A stretch of DNA of 64,000 nt from Ustilago trichophora (lineage: Eukaryota; Basidiomycota; Ustilaginomycetes; Ustilaginales; Ustilaginaceae): contig OOIN01000036.1 in NCBI GenBank assembly GCA_900323505.1, positions 310,001-374,000 of the forward strand, in the 5' to 3' direction. This document shows, one piece after another, positions 30,559 through 40,793 of the stretch; within the stretch, counting starts at the first letter, position 1, and each line of letters begins with the position of its first letter. The position numbers were made by a program, and so were the translations under genes. A model generated the notes under the pieces. The model had not been told where the DNA came from. It made no database searches and saw nothing but the letters and a program-made list of their open reading frames with translations.

Positions 30559-33092
30559 CCAGCGTAGGCGTAAGGGGAGCGGAACCGTTTAGGGAAGAGG
30601 TAATCGAGGCATGCGCTGGAGCAGTTGAGGTTGGCCGATGTTGTTGGTGAGATGTACAAGCTGCAATATGAGCCAAGGTACTTGCAGCAGATTGAGGGAG
30701 AGGGGAATGGCCACAATATGGTGGAAGAATGATTGATGTTATGCTTCTTCGAGATTGATGATCGGTAGTCGTGGAATGGTACTGCAAGTGGACTGAACGG
30801 ATTGGTGTTATTTCGGAAGGAGTCGATGTATGCTGAGACTGGAGCTGGTTGCGAAGGTGGTATTGGATCGAGATGAACTGTCTGAACACGTTGTTGACAA
30901 ACGTAGGGAGATGCCTTGCTTGACGGTGTGAAGCCAAGTGGTATACGGCGTTAAAGCTCGAGAGATTGGTATGCGGAGATGCAGCTCGTGAGTCGTCGTC
31001 GGAGACGAGTGCTGGCTGGAGAGCACTGTTGGCAGTGACGTTGCCGGCGTTGATGTGGTGGTGGTGCTGCGAAAAAAGGAGAGGTAGCAAAGAGGGATAG
31101 TAATGACGATGGCGATGACGATGGCAGCCTGATCGAGAGAGAGAGAGAGAAAGAGACAGAGAAAGAGACCGAGACTGAGCTTCTAGCAAAGATGAGAGAG
31201 ATGAGAGTGCTCAGACCCTAAACTAGAAGCTACGCTAGAAGGAGCCGAGTGTGTGTGTGAGTAGTGAGTGTGTGTGTGCGTGTTGGGAATTGGGAATTGG
31301 GAGAGTCGGAAGTGACCGAGGGGAGTGTGAGAGTTGAGTTACAGTAAATTGAATTGAAATTGGGCTTGCAGAGCGCAGTACTGTAGAGTGGGAATTTCGA
31401 CTCGGCTGTTGCGACTGTGAGTGTTGGTGCTTCTGCTGTTTCGCGGTTCGGCGCCCTTGAAAAAAGTGATTTTTGTGTTGCGTGTGCGTGTGTGTGTGAG
31501 CAGAGAGCAGTGAGCAGTGGAAAAGTGTGAGTGTTGGTCTTTGAAAGAATCGCCGCCTGCTGCTGATGCTACTGCTGCACATGTAACCCTACAACAGCAC
31601 GCGCCCTAAGGTCGGAGGGGCCGAGACACATGATTTTCTTTTTAGGCGGTTGGTCGGTGCGGCGCTTGAAAAAAATAACACAACAGGAGAGAGTGAGAGT
31701 GAGAATGAGAGAGAAGCGAGCAACTCGGAAATCAACGCGAGAAAAGACGCTTCCCTCGCTCTCTTGTTCTTCTTCGTCACTTTCCCCACTCGCCCACTGC
31801 ACAATTCACTTGCACTTGTTGGACAATGCTGCTCAACTGCATACAGTCACGCTTCTTGTCCTTATGCAATATGCCTCTTGCTGAGAGCAGAATTGCTGTG
31901 ACTGTACTGTAGCAACTGGTGTGACTGTCGAAAAGAAAGCATGTCTGTCATGGATGATGGTGGTGACCCCTGCTTGCTGGCTTGCCTGTCTGTCTCTTTC
32001 GGTCTCCGCGTCGCTCCAACCAAGCAAACGCGTCAATTTGAACGTTTCGTTTTCTTCTTGTTGCCAACACTTACACTCACGCCATCAAGCAAGAACGTAT
32101 CTGCTGCAGCAACAGTGCAGCCAGTCACCGACATCGACATCGACGTCGACACCAACACCAACACCAAATAAACACTTCGGCGCATGTTCCGAATCCGATT
32201 GAGGCTTCTTTCCTTTCCTTTGTCTTTTCCCTGTCCTCAGTTCGGATGATAGCGTCGTCGGGAAGAGCGACTACCATGACTACATTTACTGACCGCACAG
32301 CTCAAGCTTGTGGTCTACATCGAGAAATGTTAACCTTCGCCTATTCGGCTGGTACGATGCGATGCGAAAAGCCAGACATGCGAAACAAATTAATTGTTAT
32401 CAAAAATAAAAAGCTTCAGACATGATCAAGGTTTACTTAGCCTTGGAACCTGCAGCATCGGCGTCGACCCTTGCACCAACCACATACAGTACTGCACTGT
32501 ACAGTACAGCTTGAGTAGTACAGTCTCATGCTTCTTTGGCTCTTAAGATCTGAGCTACCAGGTGGATCCTCTTCGCGGTCATGTTGAGCTTCGTTGAACA
32601 GACGGCAAGTTCCGATGAGTTGCCAAAAGGAGAAAGATGTCAGATCCCATGGAGCCACAATCTTTATCCTCCCGAAAAAAAGAAAAGGGTGCCTTTTCGG
32701 ATCGAGCGCAAATCGGGTCGCAAGTCCGGATCTCGCTTTCGCTCCACAATCTCCAAAAAGTGTCCCACCCTTTCTCTTCTTGGCTTGTTCTACATCCCAC
32801 CATCTCCGTTCATTCGCAACTCTGACGGCAATCCAGCGCCCTCGTATCACTCTCAAGGCAGCCTATGTGCTGACCGACCGACCCCGCACACTCGACTTCG
32901 ACTTAGCACAATTTTGGCTGTACACTTTCTCGGAGCTACGCAACCAACAGCCCGAGGAACGCCTTTCGACCGCATCACAAGCATACGAACCATCACTGAC
33001 CCCTGACGCCATCTCCCAAGATCATGACTGCGTGAATCTGACCCGACCCCGCAACTCTCCCACTAAAGCAGTATACATCGATCGAAGCCACC
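30559..33092. other. long gene-free divergent region, DYRK / THP3-like
   Basis: About 2.5 kb. It contains a GA run (31137-31158), TG-rich runs (31247-31276 and about 31480-31498), CAGTACTG (31376-31383), a CTGTACTGTA repeat (31900-31912), a compound palindrome CAGTACTG + ACTGTACAGT (32487-32505) and a TCGACA/CCAACA hexamer patch (about 32130-32168). ORFs of up to 217 codons translate these simple repeats or carry no motif. The minus-strand part near 30559 probably holds a long 5' leader of the kinase gene. No gene is supported. Confidence 0.5.
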
Positions 33093-34873
33093 ATGTCTTC
33101 CCAAACAGAGTGGCCGCAGTCACTCAAAGATTTCGCCAATCGAGCCTTTGCCGCCTGCACAGATATGAACCGCAAAGCCGTATCCGAAGAGCTCCGTGCG
33201 CTTATCTTTGACTCTTTCCAGAATGGCACCATTCATACCACCGACTGGGCCAATGCCAGTCTCAAAAGTTTAGCAGGTCCATCTACAGCCGCCTCAAAAA
33301 AGTCGCTCCTCAAGAAACGCGCAGCACCATCCTCGAGCGCATCTACCAGCCTGTCGGCATCCGATCTCGAAGAGCAAGCAAGGAAGGAAAAGCGAGCCAA
33401 ACGATTCGAAAGAGAACAGGAGGAATTCAGAAGACAGGAAGATGAGATGCTCGAGACTGCCATTGCTTCCACCAGTCTCGCGTCACGGTTCGGCGGAGGA
33501 GGCGCAGCACCACCGGGAGGACCAGGAGCATGGCCTGGTGCTCCATCAAAACCTGCAGCACGCACTCATGCTTCTGCAAATGGTAAATCCAAATACTCGA
33601 CACCAATATCCGGCCTGCAATTCACAGACACCGAAGTGGCAGACCCCAACGTCATCGACTGGGACGAACACACCGTCGTAGGCACCAGCAGCAAACTCGA
33701 AAAGCCCTACCTCCGCCTCACCTCGGCACCAGATCCCAAAACCGTTCGTCCACTCTCAACACTCGTACAAACACTCGAGCTACTCAAGAAGAAATGGCGC
33801 ACCGAGAACAACTACTCGTACATCTGTGATCAGTTCAAATCCATGCGTCAAGACTTGACCGTCCAAAGGATCAAGAACGAATTCACCGTCAAAGTATACG
33901 AGATTCATGCCCGTATCGCACTCGAGATGGGTGATCTGGGAGAGTACAACCAATGTCAGAGCCAGCTGAGAGGGCTGTATGCGCATGGAATCAAGGGAAG
34001 CGCCATGGAGTTTCTAGCTTATAGGATTTTGTACCTGTTGCACACCAAGAACCGTCGAGGTGAGTACGATCCTGACACAGCACCTTTGTCAAAGAGCAAA
34101 GCCGGTACTGACGATTTTCGTGATTCTCGTGACGACTATACATTGTGGCTACGGCAGACGTGAACGCACTGATGGCAGAATTGACAGAAGAACACAAGTC
34201 CGAGCCTGCAGTAGCCCATGCGCTCCAGGTGCGTGCGGCTCTGGTAACAGGTAACTACCATTCCTTCTTTCAACTCTATACAGATGCTCCCAACATGAAC
34301 GCCTACATTATGGATCACTTTGTTGAGCGCGAACGGATCAATGCGCTTCTGATCATGTCAAAATGGTACGCTCTTTTCCCCCTCCTCCCACCATTTCATC
34401 CCAAATCTCTCCCTCTCTGCTAATACTTGCTCCTTTCTTCTCTTCCTTTCTCCATGCATCTATTCATCTTGTAGCTATCGACCTTCAATAGCGCTTACCT
34501 TTATCTCGGAGGAATTGGCTTTCCAAGACCTTGCAGAAGCAGATCAGTTCCTCACTACCAACGGTGCAGCAGTCTACATCGAACCGACACCCGCCGAGCT
34601 CGCCGCATTGCTTCCTCCAACACAAGCAAATGGTGGCAAGAAGAAGAAATCAAAGACAATACCGACTCTGCCACTGGAGAAAAGACAGTGGGATGCAAAG
34701 GCGGCAATGCAACCCCTCACAGATTCCATTCAGAAGTTCCGCAAGGTCGACGTGAGTACAACCTAATCTAGCCTCTACACCGTCCATTCCGTAAAGTGGC
34801 ATCTTTTTTTTTTTCGCTGACCATTAGGAAGCTTGTTGTTGTTCTGATTCTATAGATCAAAGGTCAGATCTGA
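33093..34873 (+). CDS. THP3: Thp3/LENG8-type SAC3-GANP domain protein
   Basis: Four exons restored by hand: 33093-34059, 34158-34365, 34475-34751 and 34856-34873, giving 489 aa. Introns are 98, 109 and 104 nt. The N-terminus (WPQSLKDFANRAFAACT ... IHTTDWANA) matches the LENG8/Thp3 'WP.sLk.yv.r.F..C' block. The core has LTSAPDPKTVRPLSTL, the LKKKW...YICDQFKSMRQDLTVQRI motif of the SAC3/GANP domain, then NRRDVNALMAELT and YRPSIALTFISEELAF rebuilt across the junctions. The last exon encodes only IKGQI and a stop, which fits the family's C-terminal VDIKGQI ending. The yeast homologue links mRNA elongation, export and splicing with Csn12. An unspliced third exon would end in VSTT. Confidence 0.85.
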
Positions 34874-35344
34874 GCTGCTGTGACCAATGTACATTAGACA
34901 GGATGTACAGTACTGTAACGAGGACGTTGTGAATCATGTTGGTTGATGCTGTGGATTGTGCTTCGTTAGTGAGAGAAAGCTTTTGTGGACGCCGGTGTTT
35001 GCGCTCTAACATCTTGGAGGAAAAATTTGGCTTGATCACGTTGTGCGCAGCACGCCGCACCGCTGTGCTGGGATGCGTCTGGACAGGACACACCGACGAG
35101 TGGAGGACCAAAATGCTCTTTCGGTGATTTTGGAAGGAATCCTTGCTTGCGCTCGATCCACCATCATCACCAGCACCAGCATCATCACACCATCACGCTC
35201 GGCCAACGCTTCGCCTCTTTCCCAAACGTCAACTTCAACACTACATCGAGGTCGAATCCTCTGCTTCATCTCGGGGTCCGAAGCTCATCTCGTGAGAGAA
35301 AGGGAGCAGCAGTACAGCAAGAAAAGAAAGAAACAGGGTGCAAC
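34874..35344. other. THP3-like 3' flank and UBL-BAG upstream region
   Basis: About 470 bases between two plus-strand genes. A perfect palindrome TACAGTACTGTA lies at 34906-34917, 32 nt past the THP3-like stop. A CATCAC/CAGCAC patch lies at about 35162-35190. Confidence 0.5.
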
Positions 35345-36249
35345 ATGTCTTGGTTCTCGTCGCAATGGAATCGATGGGCAGCTGGTCCTAATGGACCATC
35401 TCGCTCTGGAGGAGGTAGCGATGGACCTATTCGTAGGATTGAGGTTGTTTGGGGTCGCGAGCGGTAAGATCTCTCCCACGCAAACTTTCACTGGGTCGCT
35501 TCCCGACTCACACCTTTACCGCTTTTACTGATCCCTTCAACCCTCTTACCGTTTCCTACACCTCCTCGCTTCGTCGCACTAGACTGCAAATCGTCCTCCC
35601 GCGCACAGCGGAACCGGTTACCCTCGGCCACCTTCGTCACGAAATTGCATCCATCACCTCGCTACCCTTTGAAAAGATCAAACTCATCCACCGAGGCCTC
35701 GTCATGCGAGACGACCGACTACCGCTCACCTCGTACGGCCTCACAGAAGGATCGCGCATCGGTCTTGTCGGAAGTCGCGAAGAAGGCGATCGACCAGGAG
35801 CCAAAACATCCGTCGGCATCGGCGCCCTATCCGTTGGAGAGCAAAAAGCTCGCGAAAAGAAAGCAAAGGAAGCAGATACCAGCGAACAAGGTCTAATGAA
35901 CCGTATCACCGAAGCTCTAGAGATGGCAAGAAAGGACCTCTTCCCCCAAGTATTGCTCGTCGAACGGGCCGCCGATGCAAAGACCTCTCCAACGACAACG
36001 ACAGGGGCGGAAGAAGGTGGAGAGAAGAAAGAAGGGGAAGAAGCGAAGAAGCAGATGAGCAGTCAAGAAGTAGCAGACGCACATAGGAGACTTTCAGAGC
36101 TGCTCTTGAGACAGTTGCTAGCTTTGGACGGTGTGAATGTCAACAGCGATACGACAAGACAGGCAAGGAAGATAGCGGTCAAGGAGGTACAGTCCCATCT
36201 GGATAGACTGGATGCCGCTTGGGGGCGGTACAAGGCTGCCGAGTCCTAA
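35345..36249 (+). CDS. UBL-BAG domain co-chaperone (Hsp70 nucleotide-exchange factor)
   Basis: Two exons, 35345-35463 and 35583-36249 (119-nt intron, GTAAGA ... ACTAG), giving 261 aa. The junction makes GRERLQIVLP, which starts a ubiquitin-like fold: TLGHLRHEIASITSLPFEKIKLIHRGLVMRDD has the family's 'l..lk..i....gip...qkLi..G' pattern. After a charged linker comes a helical BAG-type region (about residues 150-258: NRITEALEMARKDLFPQV, then LSELLLRQLLALDGV and AVKEVQSHLDRLDAAW). BAG proteins bind the Hsp70 ATPase domain and drive ADP release. The short N-terminal exon (MSWFSSQW) has no known motif. Confidence 0.82.
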
Positions 36250-36774
36250 GTTCATACACTTTCGTGGTTCGTACTGCAGCAAAATCAAGTCACCAGTCGA
36301 CGTTTGAATTTGTGCTGCTGCTGGGGTTTTGATTGCAATAGATCCTTCTATCACTTGCTCGCGCGGGCTGTGTCACCATTGCTGCTGGTAACGCAAAAGC
36401 GGCCAATATGGAGCATAGGCAAGGGTCAGATGCCAAGAAGAGTATATGCACTTTTCCAATAGGACAATGTTTGCGAGAGTATGGCCAAGATGCAACGACA
36501 GGGCGGTGTTGGAGTGTGCATATGGTGGTGAGAAATCGGTGATGGACAATGAAATTGCCAAAATAGGGAAATTTCGCGGAATGTGATTTACCTGACTTTT
36601 TTGGCTTCGAGTCACCGAACGCAATCATACAGAGGTCTGGGCCCTGCCCTCTCTGTCTCTCTCTCTCTCTCTGAGAAGACATGCACGGACGAGCCAGCCC
36701 GCTTTGTTGCATCGAACACCTCACTCTTTCTATTCTACTCACCATCACCACCATCTACCCACGTCTCGAAGAAA
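36250..36774. other. BAG 3' flank and THR1 promoter
   Basis: About 525 bases with a CT microsatellite (about 36652-36672) shortly before the homoserine kinase start. No gene was seen. Confidence 0.5.
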
Positions 36775-37839
36775 ATGGCCTCTGAACGAAAATTCACGAT
36801 CAAAGTCCCCTGCACTTCGTCCAACATTGGACCTGGTTTCGATGTCGTTGGACTTTCCCTTTCGCTGTATCTCACTTTGAAGGTTACTGTTTCTTCTTCA
36901 GCCAACAATACCTCGCCCAGTTTGTCGTATACGGGGCTTGGAGCGGAAGAAGCCCCTCTGGACGCGTATAAGAACCTTACTACACGAACTGCGCTCTACG
37001 TTCTCCGATCCAATGGCGTCTCTGCTTTCCCCACGGGGGTGGACATCAAGGTTCATAATGAAGTTCCTTTTGGTCGTGGACTTGGCTCTTCTGGTGCTGC
37101 TGTCGTAGCAGGTCTTCTGCTTGGCAACGAATTGGGTCAGTTGAATCTGGAAAAGGACAGACTGCTGGATCATGCACTGATGATCGAACGACATCCAGAC
37201 AACGTAACCGCCGCCCTTATGGGTGGATTCGTCGGTTCGTACCTCCTCGAACTTTCCCCCGAAGAAGAGGAACGTCGTGACGTACCTCTGTCCGAAGTCA
37301 TCCCCGAATACCCCCCGAACGCATCCTTTTCTTGGGGTCAAAACCCCCCTTCCCCACCTCACAACATCGGTCACTACATCCGTTTCGGCTGGAGTCCCGA
37401 GATCAAAATCATCGCCATCATCCCCGATTTCCAAGTCTCAACCGCAAAAGCTCGTTCCGTACTCCCAACCTCGTACACCAAACAAGACCTCATCTTCAAC
37501 CTGCAACGACTAGCCGTCCTCACAACCGCACTAACCAGATCCCCACCTGACCCGTTCCTCATCTACCAGGCTATGCAGGATAAAGTGCATCAACCCTATC
37601 GGAAACACCTCATCCCAGGTCTTCCCGATGTACTCGCAAGCGTTACGCCAAAGACGCATCCGGGCCTCTTGGGCATCTGCCTCAGTGGTGCAGGTCCTAC
37701 CATCTTGGCTCTGGCAACGAGCAATGAGCAGAACATCGCAGACGAGATCATCAAGACTTTTAGGCAGAACGGAATCCAAAAGTGCGATGCAAAATTCTTA
37801 AACGTCACAGAGGACGGTGCACAGGTCTTTCAAGATTGA
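36775..37839 (+). CDS. THR1: homoserine kinase
   Basis: 354 aa, one exon. All three GHMP-kinase motifs are present: motif 1 KVPCTSSNIGPGFDVVGLSLS, the ATP-binding motif 2 VPFGRGLGSSGAAVVAGLLL with HPDNVTAALMGG after it, and motif 3 LLGICLSGAGPTILAL near the C-terminus. Length is typical for fungal Thr1. The enzyme phosphorylates homoserine in the threonine pathway in the cytosol. The ORF is open further upstream, but the extra part translates the CT repeat, so the Met at 36775 next to the conserved FTIKVP start was chosen. Confidence 0.96.
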   Translation: MASERKFTIKVPCTSSNIGPGFDVVGLSLSLYLTLKVTVSSSANNTSPSLSYTGLGAEEAPLDAYKNLTTRTALYVLRSNGVSAFPTGVDIKVHNEVPFGRGLGSSGAAVVAGLLLGNELGQLNLEKDRLLDHALMIERHPDNVTAALMGGFVGSYLLELSPEEEERRDVPLSEVIPEYPPNASFSWGQNPPSPPHNIGHYIRFGWSPEIKIIAIIPDFQVSTAKARSVLPTSYTKQDLIFNLQRLAVLTTALTRSPPDPFLIYQAMQDKVHQPYRKHLIPGLPDVLASVTPKTHPGLLGICLSGAGPTILALATSNEQNIADEIIKTFRQNGIQKCDAKFLNVTEDGAQVFQD

Positions 37840-38083
37840 TCCTGCGCATGGAGAATATGTATGTAGAAGAAGAAAGGCCATCCAGAGAGATTTCTTCTAA
37901 AATTTTGCGCTTGTGCGTCTCTCTCTGTGTAACTTATGTGAAGAGACAAAAGTTACCTTTGCCTCTTGTTGGTTTGCTCAGCTCACACAGCATCTGAAGC
38001 TTAGTTATTCCATAAAAAAACTTGAACGTCGTCGAAGTATGTCGGGTAAAATGCTGTATTGATTGGAAAAAGGGCTACGAATT
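37840..38083. other. convergent 3' flanks of THR1 and dynein intermediate chain
   Basis: 244 bases, AT-richer than the genes around it. It should contain both 3' UTRs. Confidence 0.6.
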
Positions 38084-40315
38084 TTACATCCCGGACAACC
38101 TACCCGCACCCGCACCCGCACCCGCAGCAGAAGTCGTCACCGGTGCTGTTGTTGCGGATCCAGCTGATAGAAGCTTAGCCACAACTTGTTGAAAAACCTT
38201 GAAATCATCCTCGTTCGCCACTGCCAAAGAATCTTTAACATCGTAGACGTAGAGTGTACCATCTGAACCACCTGTAGCGATTTTTTTGCCATTTTTAGCC
38301 CAGCCAACTTTGTTGAGCGCCCTTGCACCTGTCGCGATTCCAGCATCTACGCTGTCTGCGAATGAGCTAGACGCAGCAGAGGAAGAGGGTGAGACAGATG
38401 CAACTGGTCGTTCAGTGTCAATGTTTAGGTTAAATACGTCGAGTCGACCAGTACCGTCCACTTGGGCGAATACGGCAGGATGCAATGGAGACCATTGGAT
38501 GTCGTAGATGTAATCGTTGGATTCTTCGAATTGTAAAATCGCCCCTACTGCCGAAGAGGAGGACGGGGATGAATTGGTGGTACTGGTGGAGGCGGTTCGA
38601 AGAAGTCCAGTCGATGCGGTCGATGTTGAAGGAGTGAGTGTGGTAGAAGTGGAAGATGCGGCCGTGTTGGACGAGGCTGGTTTGAGACGCCAAAGTTTGC
38701 TCGTCCAATCCATACTGGCGGTGAGGAAGAGATCGCTAAAATCTACACTGGCATTGTTGTGTAACGGATGAAAATCGATCCCCGTCACCGGAGCCATATG
38801 ACCCCTATACACCTCCCCCATATTCAACCCTGCCTTCAACCCTGCCCGATCATATCGATTCCCAGCATAGACACTGCCATCTTCGCTACCCACCAGGAAA
38901 GTCGTCGTTTCCTGATCACCCAATCCCAATGTCGTCACCGCAACTTCGTCCGTTTTCGGATGCAAAGTGTTGACCAGTTCAAGAGTTTCTTGCGGCCTCG
39001 CGAGCATGTCTAGCATCCACCAGCAAATCGTACCGTCCGTACTGGCCGACACCAAATTATGCGCATTGGCACTTCCGATGATCTTCAACCCATACACCGG
39101 ATGCGTATGACCCGCCGCCGAAAGAGGAGTCTTCAAGACTGGCAAACTCCTCGCTCTAGTATCCCAGATCAGAATCTGCCCCGAATACGTCCCTCCCACC
39201 ACCAGATTCGGATGGAAAGGACTAAAACACACCGACAAAACATCCGTCTGCGCATGGAATACAAACTCGGGCCTCTCGCCCAAATGCATATTCCAAACAG
39301 CCACCAATCCATCAGGTGCATCTTCATCCTGATCGTTCCTGTTGTACGCCACAACGCATAGCTCGGGGTATTTGGTACTCCAGTCGATGGCTGTAATGCT
39401 GCGGTTGGCGAACAGCTTGTCCCCCGCACCGAACTTGCGGGCCAAACGTAACTGGGAACCACTGTTGAGAGTATCCAAGGTGTCATCGGCCGAGATGCGA
39501 TAGTCTCGCATATAGTCGTACGTGTCGGTGAGCGCGCGTTCGACGATTTTGGAGGATTGCTCGACGAAATCGGAAAAGTCCTGGGCGGTGTAGATGGTAA
39601 GACGTTCTTCTTCGGTGAGCTCGCGAAGTTGGAGAGCGATTTCGCGTTCGAGACGTTCTTCTTCTGCGCGAGAGGCGAGGTCGGCCTCGTGCTCGGCGAG
39701 GATTCGGGCTCGGAGAGATTCTTCGGTCTCTTTGGGTCTCGCTTCAGCTCCCACGCCTCCGGAGGGACCAGTAGCAACGCCGTGGGTGCGGTAGTCTTCG
39801 TCATCATCGGAATCGCCAACGGCTGCAGTTTGCACTTCCTTGGTGTAGAACACTCGCTGCTTTTGGGGAAGCTCGAAGAGTTCCGTCTCCACATCGATCA
39901 ACTCCACCACCGCTCCTCTGGTACTACCTGTTTCGCCAACAGCAGTGGTACTCGCCGCCGGTGTAGAGGGGGGGATCTCGCTCTCGCTGCCTCCAAAATC
40001 CGAGCTGGGCGGATCGCGACTGCCTCCAAGAAGACTTTTCCGAGGTGAAGAAGGATCACCTATCAGGCTCGCCCTTGAGCTCCTCGTACCGCTGCCGCCA
40101 ACAGCGCCAGGACCAGAAATGAGCGAGTTGACTAGATCGTCAAGGTCTTTGCGGGAGCTTGCCGAAGCAGACGAGGAATCGGGGAGAGCGGCAGAGGTGG
40201 ACTTGAGTCGTTGGGCTCGTTCTTCGCGCTGCCGACGGATTTCAAGGAGCTTGGCCCTCTTGGCTTCGATTTCGGCTTTGCGACGGGCGTCTGCCGCCGA
40301 AGAGGAGGAAGACAT
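38084..40315 (-). CDS. cytoplasmic dynein intermediate chain
   Basis: 743 aa, one exon. The N-terminus (residues about 8-40) is a charged helix (RRKAEIEAKRAKLLEIRRQREERAQR), the dynactin p150-binding coiled coil of dynein intermediate chains. RKDLDDLVNSLI follows. A second conserved patch, FELPQKQRVFYTKEVQT, precedes the light-chain-binding zone. A helix (LREL.EEERLTIYTAQDFSDFVEQSSKIVERAL) leads into the WD40 propeller (about 300-720), with blade motifs such as VWNMHLGERPEFVF, ILIWDTRARSLPVLKT and DWTSKLWRLKP. Ser/Thr-rich insertions sit between late blades. The tail GAGAGAGRLSGM comes from a CCCGCA hexamer repeat. The protein anchors cargo adaptors and light chains in the dynein-1 motor. Confidence 0.95.
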   Translation of the reverse strand: MSSSSSAADARRKAEIEAKRAKLLEIRRQREERAQRLKSTSAALPDSSSASASSRKDLDDLVNSLISGPGAVGGSGTRSSRASLIGDPSSPRKSLLGGSRDPPSSDFGGSESEIPPSTPAASTTAVGETGSTRGAVVELIDVETELFELPQKQRVFYTKEVQTAAVGDSDDDEDYRTHGVATGPSGGVGAEARPKETEESLRARILAEHEADLASRAEEERLEREIALQLRELTEEERLTIYTAQDFSDFVEQSSKIVERALTDTYDYMRDYRISADDTLDTLNSGSQLRLARKFGAGDKLFANRSITAIDWSTKYPELCVVAYNRNDQDEDAPDGLVAVWNMHLGERPEFVFHAQTDVLSVCFSPFHPNLVVGGTYSGQILIWDTRARSLPVLKTPLSAAGHTHPVYGLKIIGSANAHNLVSASTDGTICWWMLDMLARPQETLELVNTLHPKTDEVAVTTLGLGDQETTTFLVGSEDGSVYAGNRYDRAGLKAGLNMGEVYRGHMAPVTGIDFHPLHNNASVDFSDLFLTASMDWTSKLWRLKPASSNTAASSTSTTLTPSTSTASTGLLRTASTSTTNSSPSSSSAVGAILQFEESNDYIYDIQWSPLHPAVFAQVDGTGRLDVFNLNIDTERPVASVSPSSSAASSSFADSVDAGIATGARALNKVGWAKNGKKIATGGSDGTLYVYDVKDSLAVANEDDFKVFQQVVAKLLSAGSATTAPVTTSAAGAGAGAGRLSGM
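38102..38127 (+). repeat. CCCGCA hexanucleotide repeat at the dynein intermediate chain C-terminus
   Basis: About four tandem CCCGCA units encode alternating Gly-Ala on the minus strand just before the stop. The copy number probably varies between strains (inference). Confidence 0.85.
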
Positions 40316-40793
40316 GGTGAGGAGGTGCGCTCAGTGCGCGGTTGTCTCGATACAATGGTTGTCGCTGCGAGTGTGAAGCCGATACCGATGGTGACTCGGC
40401 TGTCGAATGCTACCTCGAGCGGTTGAAAACGCTAGTGAGGCTATTGAAGTATCGTTGGTGATGATGGGTGTGAATGATTTGGTGGTGGTAATGATGGCAC
40501 CGAGTCCAAAATGGGAAGTGCGTGCGCAACGTCTTCGAGACCAACACTCGCAGACACTCACAAACTCTCTTTTGACGTGTCGCACAGCGTGAAACTCCGC
40601 GCCGCCTTTTCTGATATGTCATCCTTTATCGATCTCACACTTTCATTTAAAACAAATCATGTGGAGGGAATCCCGAGTTCCGTGACTTTCGTGTCTACTT
40701 TCTTCCTGCCTCTGGACCTTTCACTCCATCACTTGACCACCGATTCCCTCTTCCTCCCACCATCTCTCTATCCATCGCTGCAGTCAATCAAAC
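40316..40793. promoter_or_regulatory. divergent promoter region, dynein intermediate chain / PRP38
   Basis: 478 bases between two divergent starts. TTTAAA occurs near 40647 on the PRP38 side. No repeat or RNA gene was recognised. Confidence 0.45.

Noticed and set aside
32594..33211. 205-codon ORF overlapping the start of the THP3-like gene
   Set aside because: Out of frame with the conserved protein and without motifs.
34752..34827. 76-nt intron ending at CCATTAG in the THP3-like gene
   Set aside because: It would give a tail rich in Cys with no family match; the later acceptor at 34855 gives IKGQI and a stop.
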